Shown piece by piece: positions 25,573-35,546 of a DNA stretch of 43,783 nucleotides. The position numbers were made by a program, and so were the translations under genes. Position 1 is the stretch's first letter. Every line of letters starts with the position of its first letter. The notes under the pieces are model-generated. The model was not told the DNA's origin. It did no database searches and was given only the letters and a program-made list of their open reading frames with translations. This DNA is from Ruminococcaceae bacterium UBA1767. Lineage in GTDB: Bacteria > Bacillota > Clostridia > Oscillospirales > Acutalibacteraceae. The stretch covers positions 1 to 43,783 of the forward strand of contig DCGX01000001.1 in the NCBI GenBank assembly GCA_002315505.1, in the 5' to 3' direction.

Positions 25573-28116
25573 ATGGCAAAGAATTCATCATATCAGCCTG
25601 ATGAAAATTTCAAGGAAAACCTTGAAAACACCACGGTTTATAATGTTGATATCAACAAGGAAGTCCGCAATGCTTTCCTTGACTACTCAATGTCGGTTAT
25701 CGTATCCCGTGCGCTTCCCGATGTTCGTGACGGCTTAAAGCCCGTTCACAGAAGAATACTTTACACAATGTACGAGAACAACCTTACTCCCGACAAGGCA
25801 TATCGTAAGTGCGCCGACACAGTTGGTTCCGTTCTCGGTAGATATCATCCGCACGGCGACGCATCTGTTTATGATGCAATGGTTCGTCTTGCACAGAGCT
25901 TCTCAATGAGATATATGCTCGTTGACGGTCACGGTAACTTCGGTTCAATCGACGGTGACCCTGCCGCTGCTTACCGATATACTGAGTCAAGAATGAGCAA
26001 GATGGCTCTTAAAATGCTTACGGATATCGACAAGGATACTATTGACTTTACAACAAACTATGATGACAGACTTAAAGAGCCGACAGTTCTTCCGTCAAGA
26101 TTCCCTAATATTCTCGTAAATGGTTCAATGGGTATCGCTGTCGGTATGGCAACAAATATTCCTCCGCACAACCTCAAGGAAGTTATTGATGGTATGTGCT
26201 GTGTTATTGATAATCCCGATGCTTCACTTGAAGAGATTATGGAGCACATAAAGGGACCCGACTTCCCGACATACGGCATTATTATGGGCAGAGCAGGTAT
26301 TCGTGCCGCTTATGCAACAGGTCGTGGTAAGGTTACAGTTCGTGCAAGAGCTGAAATTGTCGAGAAGAAGAACGGCAGATTTGAAATTAAGGTTACGGAA
26401 ATTCCGTACACAGTAAATAAGGCTCGACTTATTGAGAGCATTGCAGACCTCGTTAAGGATAAGAAAATCGAAGGTATTTCGGATATCAACGATTATTCTT
26501 CAAAGGCAGGTATGCACATTTCAATCGACCTCAAGCGTGATGCAAATCCGCAGGTTGTATTGAATCAGCTTTATTCCTTCACACAGCTGCAGACAACCTT
26601 TGGTGTAATTATGCTTGCTATCGTCAACGGTGTACCGAAGATTCTTACACTTAAGGAAGTCCTTGAGCAGTATATTGATTTCCAGAAGGAAGTTGTTACA
26701 AGAAGAACAAGATATGACCTTAAGAAAGCACAGGACAGAGCACATATACTTGAAGGTTTGCTCACAGCTCTTGACTTTATTGATGAGGTTATCGAAATTC
26801 TTCGTGCTTCAAAGAATGTCAACGAAGGTAAGGAAGCACTTATGAACCGCTTCGGACTTGACGAGGTTCAGGCACAGGCTATCGTGCAGATGCGTTTAGG
26901 TCAGTTGACAGGTCTTGAAAGACAGAAAATTGAGGATGAACTCAGCGAGCTTAAAATCAAGATTGCTGAATTCCTCGAGCTTCTTGCCGACGAAACAAAA
27001 ATCCTCGGTGTTGTCAAGAAGGAAGCACTTGAAATTGCAGATAAATACGGCGACGACCGTCGTACTCAGATTGAAAATGTTTCTGGCGAGGTTGATATTG
27101 AAGACCTTATTCCCGAAGAAACCTGCGTATTCACATTTACGGATTTCGGATATATCAAGCGTATTCCGATGGGTGAATATCAGACACAACGCAGAGGCGG
27201 TAAGGGTATAAAGGGACTTACCCGACGTGAGGATGACATTGTTAAGACAATGTTTACCGCTTCAACTCATTCATATATTTATTTCTTCACTACAAAGGGC
27301 AGAGTGTTCAAGCTCAAGGGCTATGAAGTACCCGAAGGCTCACGTAACAGCAAGGGTATGAATATTATCAACCTTCTTCCGCTTGAGACTGACGAGAAGA
27401 TTTCTTCAATGAAATGCTCGAGCAACGATGAAGAATATAAATACATCAATATGTTTACTCGTAACGGCATTATCAAGCGTTCATCTGTTACTGAATATGG
27501 TAACATCAGAAAATCGGGTGTTATCGCAATTAACCTTGATGAGGGTGACGAGCTTGCATGGGTTGCATTCACAAAGGGCAACGATGACATAATTGTTGCC
27601 ACAAAGAAGGGTATGTCAATCCGCTTTAACGAGAATGATGCCCGTCCTATTGGCAGAACTGCCCGTGGTGTTAAGGCGCTTGAGCTTAAAGAGGGCGACG
27701 AGGTTATCGGAATGGCGGTTGCCGACGATAACAAAGCGATTCTCACAGTCAGTGAAACGGGATACGGTCGAATCAGTAGCTTTGACGATTATCGAATTCA
27801 GTCAAGAGGCGGTAAGGGACTTATCAACTATCACGTTGAAAAGTATGGCGATGTTGCCGCAGTTGCAGAGGTAAGTCGTGACGAAGACCTCATTCTTATT
27901 GCTTCTGACGGTATTATTATCAGAATTCCTGTTGACGGAATCAGTATGTTCAATCGTCCGTCAAAGGGTGTTCGTGTAATGCGAGTAACCGATGGTGAGA
28001 GAATTGTTACTATGGTTGCTGTTCCTCACGAGGATGAAGAAACAACGGACGAAGCTCCTGCCGAGGAGTCTGCAGAAACACAGACAACTGCAGAAAACAC
28101 GGAAACAAACGAATAA
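25573..28116 (+). CDS. gyrA: DNA gyrase subunit A
   Basis: DNA-cleaving subunit of gyrase (847 aa). The breakage-reunion domain has VSRALPDVRDGLKPVHRR and the catalytic tyrosine Y136 (AAAYRYTE). The C-terminal beta-pinwheel carries the GyrA box QRRGGKG that separates GyrA from ParC, and the protein ends in an acidic Glu/Thr tail. In the quinolone region the motif reads HPHGDASVYD: the position equivalent to E. coli Ser83 is Ala97, with Ser98 next to it, as in mycobacteria. AGGAGG precedes the ATG. Confidence 0.97.
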   Translation: MAKNSSYQPDENFKENLENTTVYNVDINKEVRNAFLDYSMSVIVSRALPDVRDGLKPVHRRILYTMYENNLTPDKAYRKCADTVGSVLGRYHPHGDASVYDAMVRLAQSFSMRYMLVDGHGNFGSIDGDPAAAYRYTESRMSKMALKMLTDIDKDTIDFTTNYDDRLKEPTVLPSRFPNILVNGSMGIAVGMATNIPPHNLKEVIDGMCCVIDNPDASLEEIMEHIKGPDFPTYGIIMGRAGIRAAYATGRGKVTVRARAEIVEKKNGRFEIKVTEIPYTVNKARLIESIADLVKDKKIEGISDINDYSSKAGMHISIDLKRDANPQVVLNQLYSFTQLQTTFGVIMLAIVNGVPKILTLKEVLEQYIDFQKEVVTRRTRYDLKKAQDRAHILEGLLTALDFIDEVIEILRASKNVNEGKEALMNRFGLDEVQAQAIVQMRLGQLTGLERQKIEDELSELKIKIAEFLELLADETKILGVVKKEALEIADKYGDDRRTQIENVSGEVDIEDLIPEETCVFTFTDFGYIKRIPMGEYQTQRRGGKGIKGLTRREDDIVKTMFTASTHSYIYFFTTKGRVFKLKGYEVPEGSRNSKGMNIINLLPLETDEKISSMKCSSNDEEYKYINMFTRNGIIKRSSVTEYGNIRKSGVIAINLDEGDELAWVAFTKGNDDIIVATKKGMSIRFNENDARPIGRTARGVKALELKEGDEVIGMAVADDNKAILTVSETGYGRISSFDDYRIQSRGGKGLINYHVEKYGDVAAVAEVSRDEDLILIASDGIIIRIPVDGISMFNRPSKGVRVMRVTDGERIVTMVAVPHEDEETTDEAPAEESAETQTTAENTETNE

Positions 28117-28134
28117 AACTACGGAGGTAGATGT

Positions 28135-28539
28135 ATGAATATAGCTCTTATTTCACACGATGCGAAAAAAGAACTTATGACACAGTTCTGCATAGCTTAT
28201 TGCGGAATTCTGTCAAGACACAAGCTGTTTGCAACAGGCACAACGGGTAAGCTCGTTGCCGATGCAACAGGACTTGACATTGTTAAATTTCTGAGCGGTT
28301 CACAGGGCGGCGACCAGCAGATTGGTTCAATGATTGCCTGCAACGAAATTGATATGCTTCTGATATTTAACGATCCGCTCGATGCAAAGGACCACGAGCC
28401 GAATGTTGCAAGTCTTTTACGTCTTTGCGATGTTCATAACGTTCCTGCCGCTACTAATATTGCTACGGCTGAAGCATTGATTCACGCACTTGAAAGAGGA
28501 GATCTTGACTGGCGTGATATCGTTAATCCTAAAAAATAA
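28135..28539 (+). CDS. mgsA: Methylglyoxal synthase
   Basis: Converts dihydroxyacetone phosphate to methylglyoxal and phosphate, a bypass of lower glycolysis (134 aa). Signatures: IALISHDAKK, ATGTTGKLV, LSGSQGGDQQIG with the phosphate-binding residues, and the catalytic aspartate region IFNDPLDAKDHEPNV. GGAGG precedes the ATG. It follows gyrA by 18 nt and precedes a membrane protein by 3 nt, so it is co-transcribed with gyrase, an unexpected metabolic member of this operon. Confidence 0.95.
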   Translation: MNIALISHDAKKELMTQFCIAYCGILSRHKLFATGTTGKLVADATGLDIVKFLSGSQGGDQQIGSMIACNEIDMLLIFNDPLDAKDHEPNVASLLRLCDVHNVPAATNIATAEALIHALERGDLDWRDIVNPKK

Positions 28540-28542
28540 AAT

Positions 28543-29997
28543 ATGAATAAGCCCGTAAAATTAGCAGAGAAATATTATCATTATTTCTTTCTTGCAGTTT
28601 TGTTTGTGTCTGCACTGTATATCAATTTTCACGTAACGCTACAGGGCGATGATTATATATACAGGCAGGCCGCAGTCTGCAAGCTCACGCAGATATTTGA
28701 CTTTTTGAAATGGCATTATGCTGATTATAACGGCAGAACGCTTGTACATTTTCTTGATATTCTTACCCTTAAATTTTCTGTGGGTGAATATATCTGGAAG
28801 GTGGTTTGCTCTGCGCTTTTATGTGCGTATTGTGTAGTTGTTTCAAGACTTTTCTCCGACAGGAAATCCGATGAGTTTAAGCTCGGGATTGTGCTTGCTG
28901 TGTTTTCGATTGTTTCGGTTCATCCGTGTATTTGGAACGAATCGTTGTACTGGATAACCGGCTCATTTAACTATTTCTTCCCGAATTTGTTGTTTTTGGC
29001 ATTGCTGTTGGTTTACAGAAATAATCCGAAATCAAAGCTGTTGCTTCCGATTACATTGATTTGTGCATTTACTGTTGAACAGGTTTGCATGATGACACTC
29101 GGATTCTGGGTGCTTATGCTTTCGGACAAGCTGATTTCTCAGAAAAAGATTGAAATTTCGTATCTTGTGAGAATTCTTGTGTCGGTTGCAGGGATTGTAA
29201 GCATTGTATTTCTGTCGAAGTCGGGCAGAAGAATGATTGATATTTCTGATGAAAGCGGTTCGTTTGCGGTTAACTTTTCAGGTAATGTATTTAATAATAT
29301 AAAAACAATATGGTTCGGCAGTGTTAATGTTGCATTGCTGATTCTCGTTACATTAGCCGTGTCGGGCTTGTGGATAATTAAACTGACAAATAAAAAATTC
29401 GTTGTTATTCCTGCGGTGGTTTTTGCGGTATTCAACTACTCGCTTAAAGCAATTTCAATGTTTACGGATATTGAATTTCCCGACTCGTTTAATATTTTCT
29501 GCACGGTAATGCTTTGTTGCTTTGCGATAACTTATTGTGCGACCGTGCTGACAGCAGGAATACTTATATACAAATATAATAAAGATTGGTTGCCGATAAC
29601 GGTGACAATACTTGCATTCGGTGCTCAGCTGATGTTGGGTGTTGAAAACTATCTGATATTCAGAACCTGTATGCCGACTATTTTTATGCTTTCGGTGTAC
29701 GATATCTATTCCATAATTAATTTGAAAATTAAAATCAATTTTGCAAAACCGTTGATTTGTGTTGCGTGTCTGTGCTTGTGCATAGCTCATGGTTATCTTG
29801 CACCGAATTCATTGATTACGCAGGAAAAGATTGATGTTAAGCCGTTGACGGATGCACAGCTTGAGGAATTCGAGAGCTATACCGAAAAATACGGCAGTGC
29901 ATTTATCTATGCAAAAAAGGATGAATTTGTTGAGCCTGAAGTGAAAGCAAATCATAGCTGGACAAAAAATGAATTGATTGATTTTTCAAATTATTGA
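28543..29997 (+). CDS. DUF6056-like polytopic membrane protein
   Basis: 484-aa protein with about eleven or twelve hydrophobic segments and a soluble C-terminal tail of some 60 residues. After the first segment comes LQGDDYIYRQA, then WHYADYNGRTLVHFLDI and CIWNESLYWITGSFNYFFP. This pattern suggests the DUF6056 family, related in plan to GT-C glycosyltransferases; an acidic pair (DD) after the first segment would be the likely active site if it is an enzyme. It starts 3 nt after mgsA without a clear strong ribosome site. Function not established. Confidence 0.7.
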   Translation: MNKPVKLAEKYYHYFFLAVLFVSALYINFHVTLQGDDYIYRQAAVCKLTQIFDFLKWHYADYNGRTLVHFLDILTLKFSVGEYIWKVVCSALLCAYCVVVSRLFSDRKSDEFKLGIVLAVFSIVSVHPCIWNESLYWITGSFNYFFPNLLFLALLLVYRNNPKSKLLLPITLICAFTVEQVCMMTLGFWVLMLSDKLISQKKIEISYLVRILVSVAGIVSIVFLSKSGRRMIDISDESGSFAVNFSGNVFNNIKTIWFGSVNVALLILVTLAVSGLWIIKLTNKKFVVIPAVVFAVFNYSLKAISMFTDIEFPDSFNIFCTVMLCCFAITYCATVLTAGILIYKYNKDWLPITVTILAFGAQLMLGVENYLIFRTCMPTIFMLSVYDIYSIINLKIKINFAKPLICVACLCLCIAHGYLAPNSLITQEKIDVKPLTDAQLEEFESYTEKYGSAFIYAKKDEFVEPEVKANHSWTKNELIDFSNY

Positions 29998-30010
29998 TAA
30001 GAGGTTATTT

Positions 30011-30646
30011 ATGCGTTGTAAGAATTGTAAAAAGAAAGTAGAAAACGAAAACCTGCTTCGTTGTCCGCATTGCGGAAAAATGATGCCTAAGAAAAAACAG
30101 ATCGATAAGAAAAAGCTGATTTTGACAATCGGTTTTGTCTTGATTGCGGTGAGCTGTTTTGTTTTCAGTTTCCTCAGCTTCTTCTTTAAATCAAGTTTTT
30201 ATTCATCAGCGGTTATGATAGTCGGAATTATCTTGTTTGCGATTTGCATTCCGTTTATGTTGGGCGGATTTGCAGGCGTCAGAAAAAAACATACCGAGCT
30301 TTTTGCGGCGATAGCATCCATACCATTTATTGCAAACTGGTTTGCAGTGTTTATCAAAGGTAGTGAATCGGTTGATTTCGGTGGATTTTCGACAGCATAT
30401 AACTGGATAGAATTGGGCTTGGTTTTGATTTGCGATGTTGTTCTTATGCTTTCTTTTGCGGAAATTATTAAGAATACAAAGGTGATGTCTTTTATTGCAC
30501 TTGGTTTTACTGCTGTTTCACTTGTTTTAACACCGGTTTATTTTTCAACGTGCACCACAATTCGAGCAATCGGAATAATTATTATCACGATACAGACAAT
30601 TATGCCGACATATATGGCGTTCTACACTTTAAATAAAGAAGAATAA
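30011..30646 (+). CDS. Zinc-ribbon membrane protein
   Basis: 211-aa protein. Residues 1-20 form a zinc ribbon (C3, C6, C19 and C22: CKNCKK and CPHCGK). A basic linker and about six hydrophobic segments follow. The ATG at 30011 is chosen because AAGAGG precedes it; the frame is open 33 nt further up, but that part overlaps the previous stop region. Such proteins are common and mostly uncharacterised; sensing or assembly roles have been suggested for some. It lies between the DUF6056-like gene and hisS. Confidence 0.7.
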   Translation: MRCKNCKKKVENENLLRCPHCGKMMPKKKQIDKKKLILTIGFVLIAVSCFVFSFLSFFFKSSFYSSAVMIVGIILFAICIPFMLGGFAGVRKKHTELFAAIASIPFIANWFAVFIKGSESVDFGGFSTAYNWIELGLVLICDVVLMLSFAEIIKNTKVMSFIALGFTAVSLVLTPVYFSTCTTIRAIGIIIITIQTIMPTYMAFYTLNKEE

Positions 30647-30681
30647 CTACGGCTTTAGCTGTTTATATAAAAGGAGATTTT

Positions 30682-32031
30682 ATGGCACTTATTACACAGG
30701 CTATTAAGGGAACACAGGATGTACTCCCTTCACAGAGTCACAAAAATCAATTTGTTGAAAGCACTCTGCTTGAAATTGCAAGTGAATTCGGATTTAAAGA
30801 AATCCGCACACCTGTTTTTGAGCATACAGAGCTTTTTACACGTTCGGTAGGCGACACAACTGACGTTGTTCAGAAGGAAATGTATACCTTTGATGACAAG
30901 GGCGGTCGTTCAATCACGCTTCGTCCCGAAGGAACAGCAGGTGCTGCACGAGCTTTTCTTGAGCACGGACTTCAGAATGAGCCGTTGCCGCAGAAGGTAA
31001 GCTATGTAACATCATGCTATCGTTATGAAAAACCGCAGGCTGGCAGACTTCGTGAGTTCCATCAGTTCGGAATCGAATGCTATGGTTCAGCTTCACCTGC
31101 TGCCGATGCAGAGGTTATCTCACTCGGTAACGAGCTTTTTGGCTTCCTCGGAATTGACAGAATTCGTCTTGAAATCAATTCAATCGGTTGCCCGGAGTGC
31201 AGAAAAGAATATCAGAAAGCACTTAAAGCATACTTTGAGTCACGTAAGGACGAGCTTTGCCCGACCTGCATTGAAAGACTTGACAGAAATCCGATGAGAA
31301 TTCTTGATTGCAAGAGTCCTGTCTGCCACGAAATAGGCGAAGAAGCTCCAGTAATTCTTGATTATCTTTGCGATGAATGTAAGGAGCATTTTGAAAAGGT
31401 AAAGGCTTACCTTGAAGCGATGAATATAACTTATGAAGTTAATCCGCATATTGTACGTGGACTTGACTACTACACAAGAACTGTTTTCGAGTTTGTTACC
31501 GATGCTCTCGGTGCACAGAGTGCTGTTTGTGCAGGCGGTCGATATGACGGACTTATCGAGGAAATCGGCGGACCGCACGTTCCTGCTCTCGGCTTTGCCG
31601 CAGGAATCGAAAGAATACTTCTTCTTTTGGAGGCACAGGGAATAGCATTGCCGGAAGCTAAGAAACCCGATTTATATATCGCAAGTATCGGTGATAATGC
31701 TTCACTTAAAGCGGCAGAGCTTGCACTTGAGCTTCGTCAGTCGGGTATGTCGGCACAGTTTGATATTGTAGGCAGAAGTGTTAAGGCACAGATGAAATAT
31801 GCTGATAAAATCGGAGCAAAATTTACTACAGTTATCGGTGATGATGACATTGCCGCAGGTAAGGTAAAGGTTAAAAATATGGAAAACGGAGAAGCACAGG
31901 AGCTTATGCTTGAAGGCTTTGCAGATGCTTTTATGGATGTTTCTCTTCAGTCAGCTGCTTCCGAATTGCAGGATATTGCAAGCGGTGACAGCAATATAGA
32001 TTTGAGCAAATTTTTAGGAGGCTTAATATAA
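30682..32031 (+). CDS. hisS: Histidyl-tRNA synthetase
   Basis: Class II synthetase for histidine (449 aa). Motif 1 region TPVFEHTELFTRSVG; motif 2 LRPEGTAGAARAF and RYEKPQAGRLREFHQFG; the histidine-specific RGLDYYTRTVFE and GGRYDGLIEEIGG; motif 3 GFAAGIERI. The C-terminal anticodon-binding domain (PDLYIASIGD onward) is present. AAAGGAG precedes the ATG. The stop overlaps the aspS start as TAATG. No T-box lies in the 35-nt gap upstream. Confidence 0.97.
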   Translation: MALITQAIKGTQDVLPSQSHKNQFVESTLLEIASEFGFKEIRTPVFEHTELFTRSVGDTTDVVQKEMYTFDDKGGRSITLRPEGTAGAARAFLEHGLQNEPLPQKVSYVTSCYRYEKPQAGRLREFHQFGIECYGSASPAADAEVISLGNELFGFLGIDRIRLEINSIGCPECRKEYQKALKAYFESRKDELCPTCIERLDRNPMRILDCKSPVCHEIGEEAPVILDYLCDECKEHFEKVKAYLEAMNITYEVNPHIVRGLDYYTRTVFEFVTDALGAQSAVCAGGRYDGLIEEIGGPHVPALGFAAGIERILLLLEAQGIALPEAKKPDLYIASIGDNASLKAAELALELRQSGMSAQFDIVGRSVKAQMKYADKIGAKFTTVIGDDDIAAGKVKVKNMENGEAQELMLEGFADAFMDVSLQSAASELQDIASGDSNIDLSKFLGGLI

Positions 32032-33812
32032 TGGATTTTATGACAGGCTTAAAGCGTACAAACTATTGCGGTGAGCTTCGTATCGAGGACGCAGGCAAAG
32101 AGGTTGTAGTAGCAGGTTGGGTACAAAGACAGAGAGATCTCGGTGCACTTATCTTTATTGATTTACGTGACCGCACAGGTATTGTTCAGCTTGCATTTGA
32201 CGAAAACACAGACAAAGAAATTTTTGATAAGGCATTCAGTGCAAGAAGTGAATTTGTTCTTATGGCAAAGGGTGTTGTCCGTGAGCGTTCTTCAAAGAAT
32301 AAGGATATCCCGACAGGTGATATTGAAATTGACGTTAAGGATTTGAGAGTTCTCGGAAAGAGCGAAACAACTCCGTTTGAAATTGTTGAAAATTGTCAGA
32401 CATCTGAGCTTACAAGACTTAAGTATCGTTATCTCGATTTGAGAAGACCTGACTTGCAGAAGAACATTATGATGCGTCATAAGATTTGCAAGATTACCCG
32501 TGACTACTTCGACGAGAACGGCTTTATCGAGATTGAAACACCTATTCTTATTCGTTCAACTCCCGAAGGTGCAAGAGATTTCCTTGTTCCGAGCCGTATT
32601 CACAATGGCTCATTCTACGCACTTCCGCAGTCACCTCAGCTTTACAAACAGCTTTCAATGGTAGCGGGCTTTGACAGATATATGCAGATTGCACGTTGCT
32701 TCCGTGACGAAGACCTTCGTGCAGACCGTCAGCCGGAATTCACACAGATTGACCTTGAAATGTCATTTGTTGATATGGAAGATGTGCTTGCAATGGGTGA
32801 GGGCTATATGCAGAGAGTGTTCAAGGACGCTCTCGGTGTTGATGTTCAGCTTCCGCTTCCTCGTCTTACATATAAAGAGGCTATGGAGCGTTTCGGCTCT
32901 GATAAGCCGGACACCCGTTACGGTATGGAGCTTTATGATTTGAGCGACATCGTTAAGGATTGCGGCTTCGGTGTATTCACAGGAGCAATCAACGAGGGCG
33001 GTTCAGTTCGTGGTATCACTGCAAAGAATGCGGTAAAGACTCTTACAAGAAAAGAAATCGACAAGCTCACAGAGTCTGCAAAGGGCAGTGGTGCAAAGGG
33101 TCTTGCATGGGTAAGACTTAATGAGGACGGCACAATGTCATCATCATTTGCAAAGTTCATCACAGAGGATGAAATGGCTGCAATTCTCAAGAAGGCAGAT
33201 GCTGAGGCAGGCGATGTAGTTCTTATCGTAGGCGATGTTAAGAATTCAATCGTATTTAATGTTCTCGGTGCACTTCGCCAGGAGGTTGCAAGAAAGCTCG
33301 ATATTATTCCTGAGGGTAAATATAATCTTCTTTGGATTACAGAATTCCCGTTCTTCGATTGGGACGAGGACAGCAAGACATGGGTAGCAATGCACCATCC
33401 GTTTACAGCACCTATGGACGAATGTCTTGAATATCTTGAAACAGACAAGGCAAAGGTTCGTGCAAAGGCATATGACCTTGTTCTCAACGGAATTGAGCTT
33501 TCTTCGGGTTCGATTCGTATAACAAATCCCGAGCTTCAGAGCAGAATTTTCACACTTCTTAATCTCACAGACGAAGAAGCATATGCAAAGTTCGGTTACC
33601 TGCTTGACGCATTTAGATACGGTGCTCCACCGCACGGCGGAATGGGTATCGGTCTTGACAGACTTGTAATGCAGATGCTCGGCTGTGATAGTCTTCGTGA
33701 CGTTGTTGCATATCCGAAGGTACAGAATGCAAGCGAGCCTATGACAGGCTGTCCTGCAACAGTTGACGGAATTCAGCTCGATGAGCTTGGAATAGCATTA
33801 AAGACAGAATAA
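32031..33812 (+). CDS. aspS: Aspartyl-tRNA synthetase
   Basis: Bacterial-type class II synthetase (593 aa) with an N-terminal OB-fold, a catalytic core (ARCFRDEDLRADRQPEFTQI for motif 2, GMGIGLDRLVM for motif 3) and the bacterial GAD insertion. The OB-fold motif reads QRDLGALIFIDLRDR; a leucine here (L37) is the E. coli-like form linked to strict tRNA-Asp recognition, while a histidine marks non-discriminating enzymes. GGAGG lies 9 nt before the ATG at 32031, favouring it over the internal ATG at 32040. Confidence 0.97.
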   Translation: MDFMTGLKRTNYCGELRIEDAGKEVVVAGWVQRQRDLGALIFIDLRDRTGIVQLAFDENTDKEIFDKAFSARSEFVLMAKGVVRERSSKNKDIPTGDIEIDVKDLRVLGKSETTPFEIVENCQTSELTRLKYRYLDLRRPDLQKNIMMRHKICKITRDYFDENGFIEIETPILIRSTPEGARDFLVPSRIHNGSFYALPQSPQLYKQLSMVAGFDRYMQIARCFRDEDLRADRQPEFTQIDLEMSFVDMEDVLAMGEGYMQRVFKDALGVDVQLPLPRLTYKEAMERFGSDKPDTRYGMELYDLSDIVKDCGFGVFTGAINEGGSVRGITAKNAVKTLTRKEIDKLTESAKGSGAKGLAWVRLNEDGTMSSSFAKFITEDEMAAILKKADAEAGDVVLIVGDVKNSIVFNVLGALRQEVARKLDIIPEGKYNLLWITEFPFFDWDEDSKTWVAMHHPFTAPMDECLEYLETDKAKVRAKAYDLVLNGIELSSGSIRITNPELQSRIFTLLNLTDEEAYAKFGYLLDAFRYGAPPHGGMGIGLDRLVMQMLGCDSLRDVVAYPKVQNASEPMTGCPATVDGIQLDELGIALKTE

Positions 33813-33827
33813 TCGGAGGAAACAATT

Positions 33828-34676
33828 ATGTATAATTTCTCAATCGGCGTTATTATTGACAGCTTCCGCATTGATATTAAGGATGCGGTTGTCAAGGCTC
33901 GTGAGGTTGGCGCACAGGGCTTACAGGTTTATTCAACAAGAGGCGAAATGGCTCCCGAAAATCTTACTGCACAGAACAGAAAAGATTTTCTCAATCATGT
34001 AAAGGACAATGGTCTTGTAATTTCTGCTCTTTGCGGAGATTTAGGCGGTGGCGGTTTTGTTCATCCTGAGCTTAATCCTGAAAAAATCGAGAAGTCAAAG
34101 AGAATTCTTGACCTTGCAAAAGACCTTGAAACAAATGTTGTTACAACTCATATCGGTGTTGTTCCCGAGGATGAGAATGCAGACAGATATAAGATTATGC
34201 AGGAGGCCTGCTTTGAATTGAGCCGTTATGCAGACAGCATTGACGCTCATTTTGCAATCGAAACAGGACCGGAAAAGTCTGCAACACTCAAAAAATTCCT
34301 TGATTCACTTAATTCAAAGGGTGTTGGCGTAAATCTTGACCCTGCAAACCTTGTAATGGTTACAGGCGATGACCCTGCAAAGGCAGTTCATAATCTTAAG
34401 GATTATATCGTTCACACACACGCAAAGGACGGCAGACAGAATTTCTATGTTGACCCGGATATTATCTATGGTATGGTTGAGTCTGAAATTGTTACTGCTG
34501 ACAGCTTCATTGAGGTTCCTCTCGGTGAGGGTAGTGTAAACTGGGATGAATATCTCAAGGCACTTGATGACATCGGTTATAAGGGCTTCCTTACTATCGA
34601 GCGTGAGGTTGGCGACAATCCCGAAAAGGATATCCGTAAGGCAGTAGAATTCCTTAAGGCAAAGATGGGTGTATAA
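33828..34676 (+). CDS. Sugar phosphate isomerase/epimerase-like TIM barrel protein (first)
   Basis: 282-aa xylose-isomerase-like (AP endonuclease 2 fold) protein. Likely metal ligands sit in the usual strand-end places: HIGVVPE, FAIETGPE, GVNLDPANL, VHTHAKDG and FLTIERE. These families isomerise or epimerise sugars and inositols; substrate unknown. GGAGG precedes the ATG. It is followed after 1 nt by a second gene of the same fold. Confidence 0.88.
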   Translation: MYNFSIGVIIDSFRIDIKDAVVKAREVGAQGLQVYSTRGEMAPENLTAQNRKDFLNHVKDNGLVISALCGDLGGGGFVHPELNPEKIEKSKRILDLAKDLETNVVTTHIGVVPEDENADRYKIMQEACFELSRYADSIDAHFAIETGPEKSATLKKFLDSLNSKGVGVNLDPANLVMVTGDDPAKAVHNLKDYIVHTHAKDGRQNFYVDPDIIYGMVESEIVTADSFIEVPLGEGSVNWDEYLKALDDIGYKGFLTIEREVGDNPEKDIRKAVEFLKAKMGV

Positions 34677-34677
34677 T

Positions 34678-35523
34678 ATGAAGGTTTCTGTTAGCAGCTA
34701 CAGTTATTCAGCTCTCGGAACAAGTGACGCTGAAAGAATGAAGCTCGCAAAAGAAATGGGTTTTGACGGCATTGAGTATGCCGAAATAAATCCGCCCGAG
34801 GGAGTGGATAAGCTCACTCACGCAAAAAATCTTTCAACTCTTGCAAAAGAGCTTGGCATTGAAATTACAAATTATGCAATCGGTGCAGATTTTATAAATA
34901 AAGATGTTGATACTGAAATCGAAAGATTGAAAAAAGAGGTTGATGTTGCAGAAGCTCTCGGCGTAAAAACAATGCGTCACGATGCAACAGGCGGTCCAGA
35001 TGGCGAAAGACATTCTCTTACAGGCTTTGAAAAGTATCTGCCGACACTCGCAAAGGGATGTAAGGCGGTTACAGAATATGCCAAAACAAAGGGCATAAAA
35101 ACTTCTGTAGAAAATCACGGTATTTATTGTCAGCAAAGTGACAGACTTGAAGCATTGATGATTGCCGTTGATGACGAGAATTTCGGCTGGCTAGTGGATA
35201 TTGGAAATTTTATGTGTGCTGACCAGCAGTCTCTTGATGCGGTAAAGGTAGGCGTAAAATATATCGTTTGTGCTCACGTTAAGGATTTTTACTTCATTGA
35301 TAAATCACAGCCGAAGCCCGACGGATACTTCGATACACGTGATGGGAATCATCTTTGCGGTTCAGTTCTCGGTGACGGAGTTGTTCCTGTAAAGGAATGC
35401 GTTGATGTTATCAAAAGCTCCGGATATGACGGCTGGATTACACTCGAGTATGAAGGAAAAGAAACACCGCTTACCGGTGTTCCAAAAGGCTTTACATATC
35501 TTAAATCAATATTGAATGACTGA
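34678..35523 (+). CDS. Sugar phosphate isomerase/epimerase-like TIM barrel protein (second)
   Basis: 281-aa protein of the same xylose-isomerase-like fold, clearly different in sequence from the first. Fold landmarks: MGFDGIEYAEINPP, KTSVENHGIYC, WLVDIGNFMC, VCAHVKDFYF, WITLEYEGKE. The ATG at 34678 is preferred over an in-frame GTG at 34669, which overlaps the previous gene; the ribosome site is weak (GGGTG), so coupling is likely. Last gene of the ten-gene gyrase operon. The pair may act on successive steps or on related sugars. Confidence 0.85.
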   Translation: MKVSVSSYSYSALGTSDAERMKLAKEMGFDGIEYAEINPPEGVDKLTHAKNLSTLAKELGIEITNYAIGADFINKDVDTEIERLKKEVDVAEALGVKTMRHDATGGPDGERHSLTGFEKYLPTLAKGCKAVTEYAKTKGIKTSVENHGIYCQQSDRLEALMIAVDDENFGWLVDIGNFMCADQQSLDAVKVGVKYIVCAHVKDFYFIDKSQPKPDGYFDTRDGNHLCGSVLGDGVVPVKECVDVIKSSGYDGWITLEYEGKETPLTGVPKGFTYLKSILND

Positions 35524-35546
35524 ATTTGTTCAGCACTAAATTGGAA

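Noticed and set aside
30647..30681. T-box riboswitch before hisS-aspS
   Set aside because: Only 35 nt separate the genes, with no stem, no T-box sequence and no terminator.
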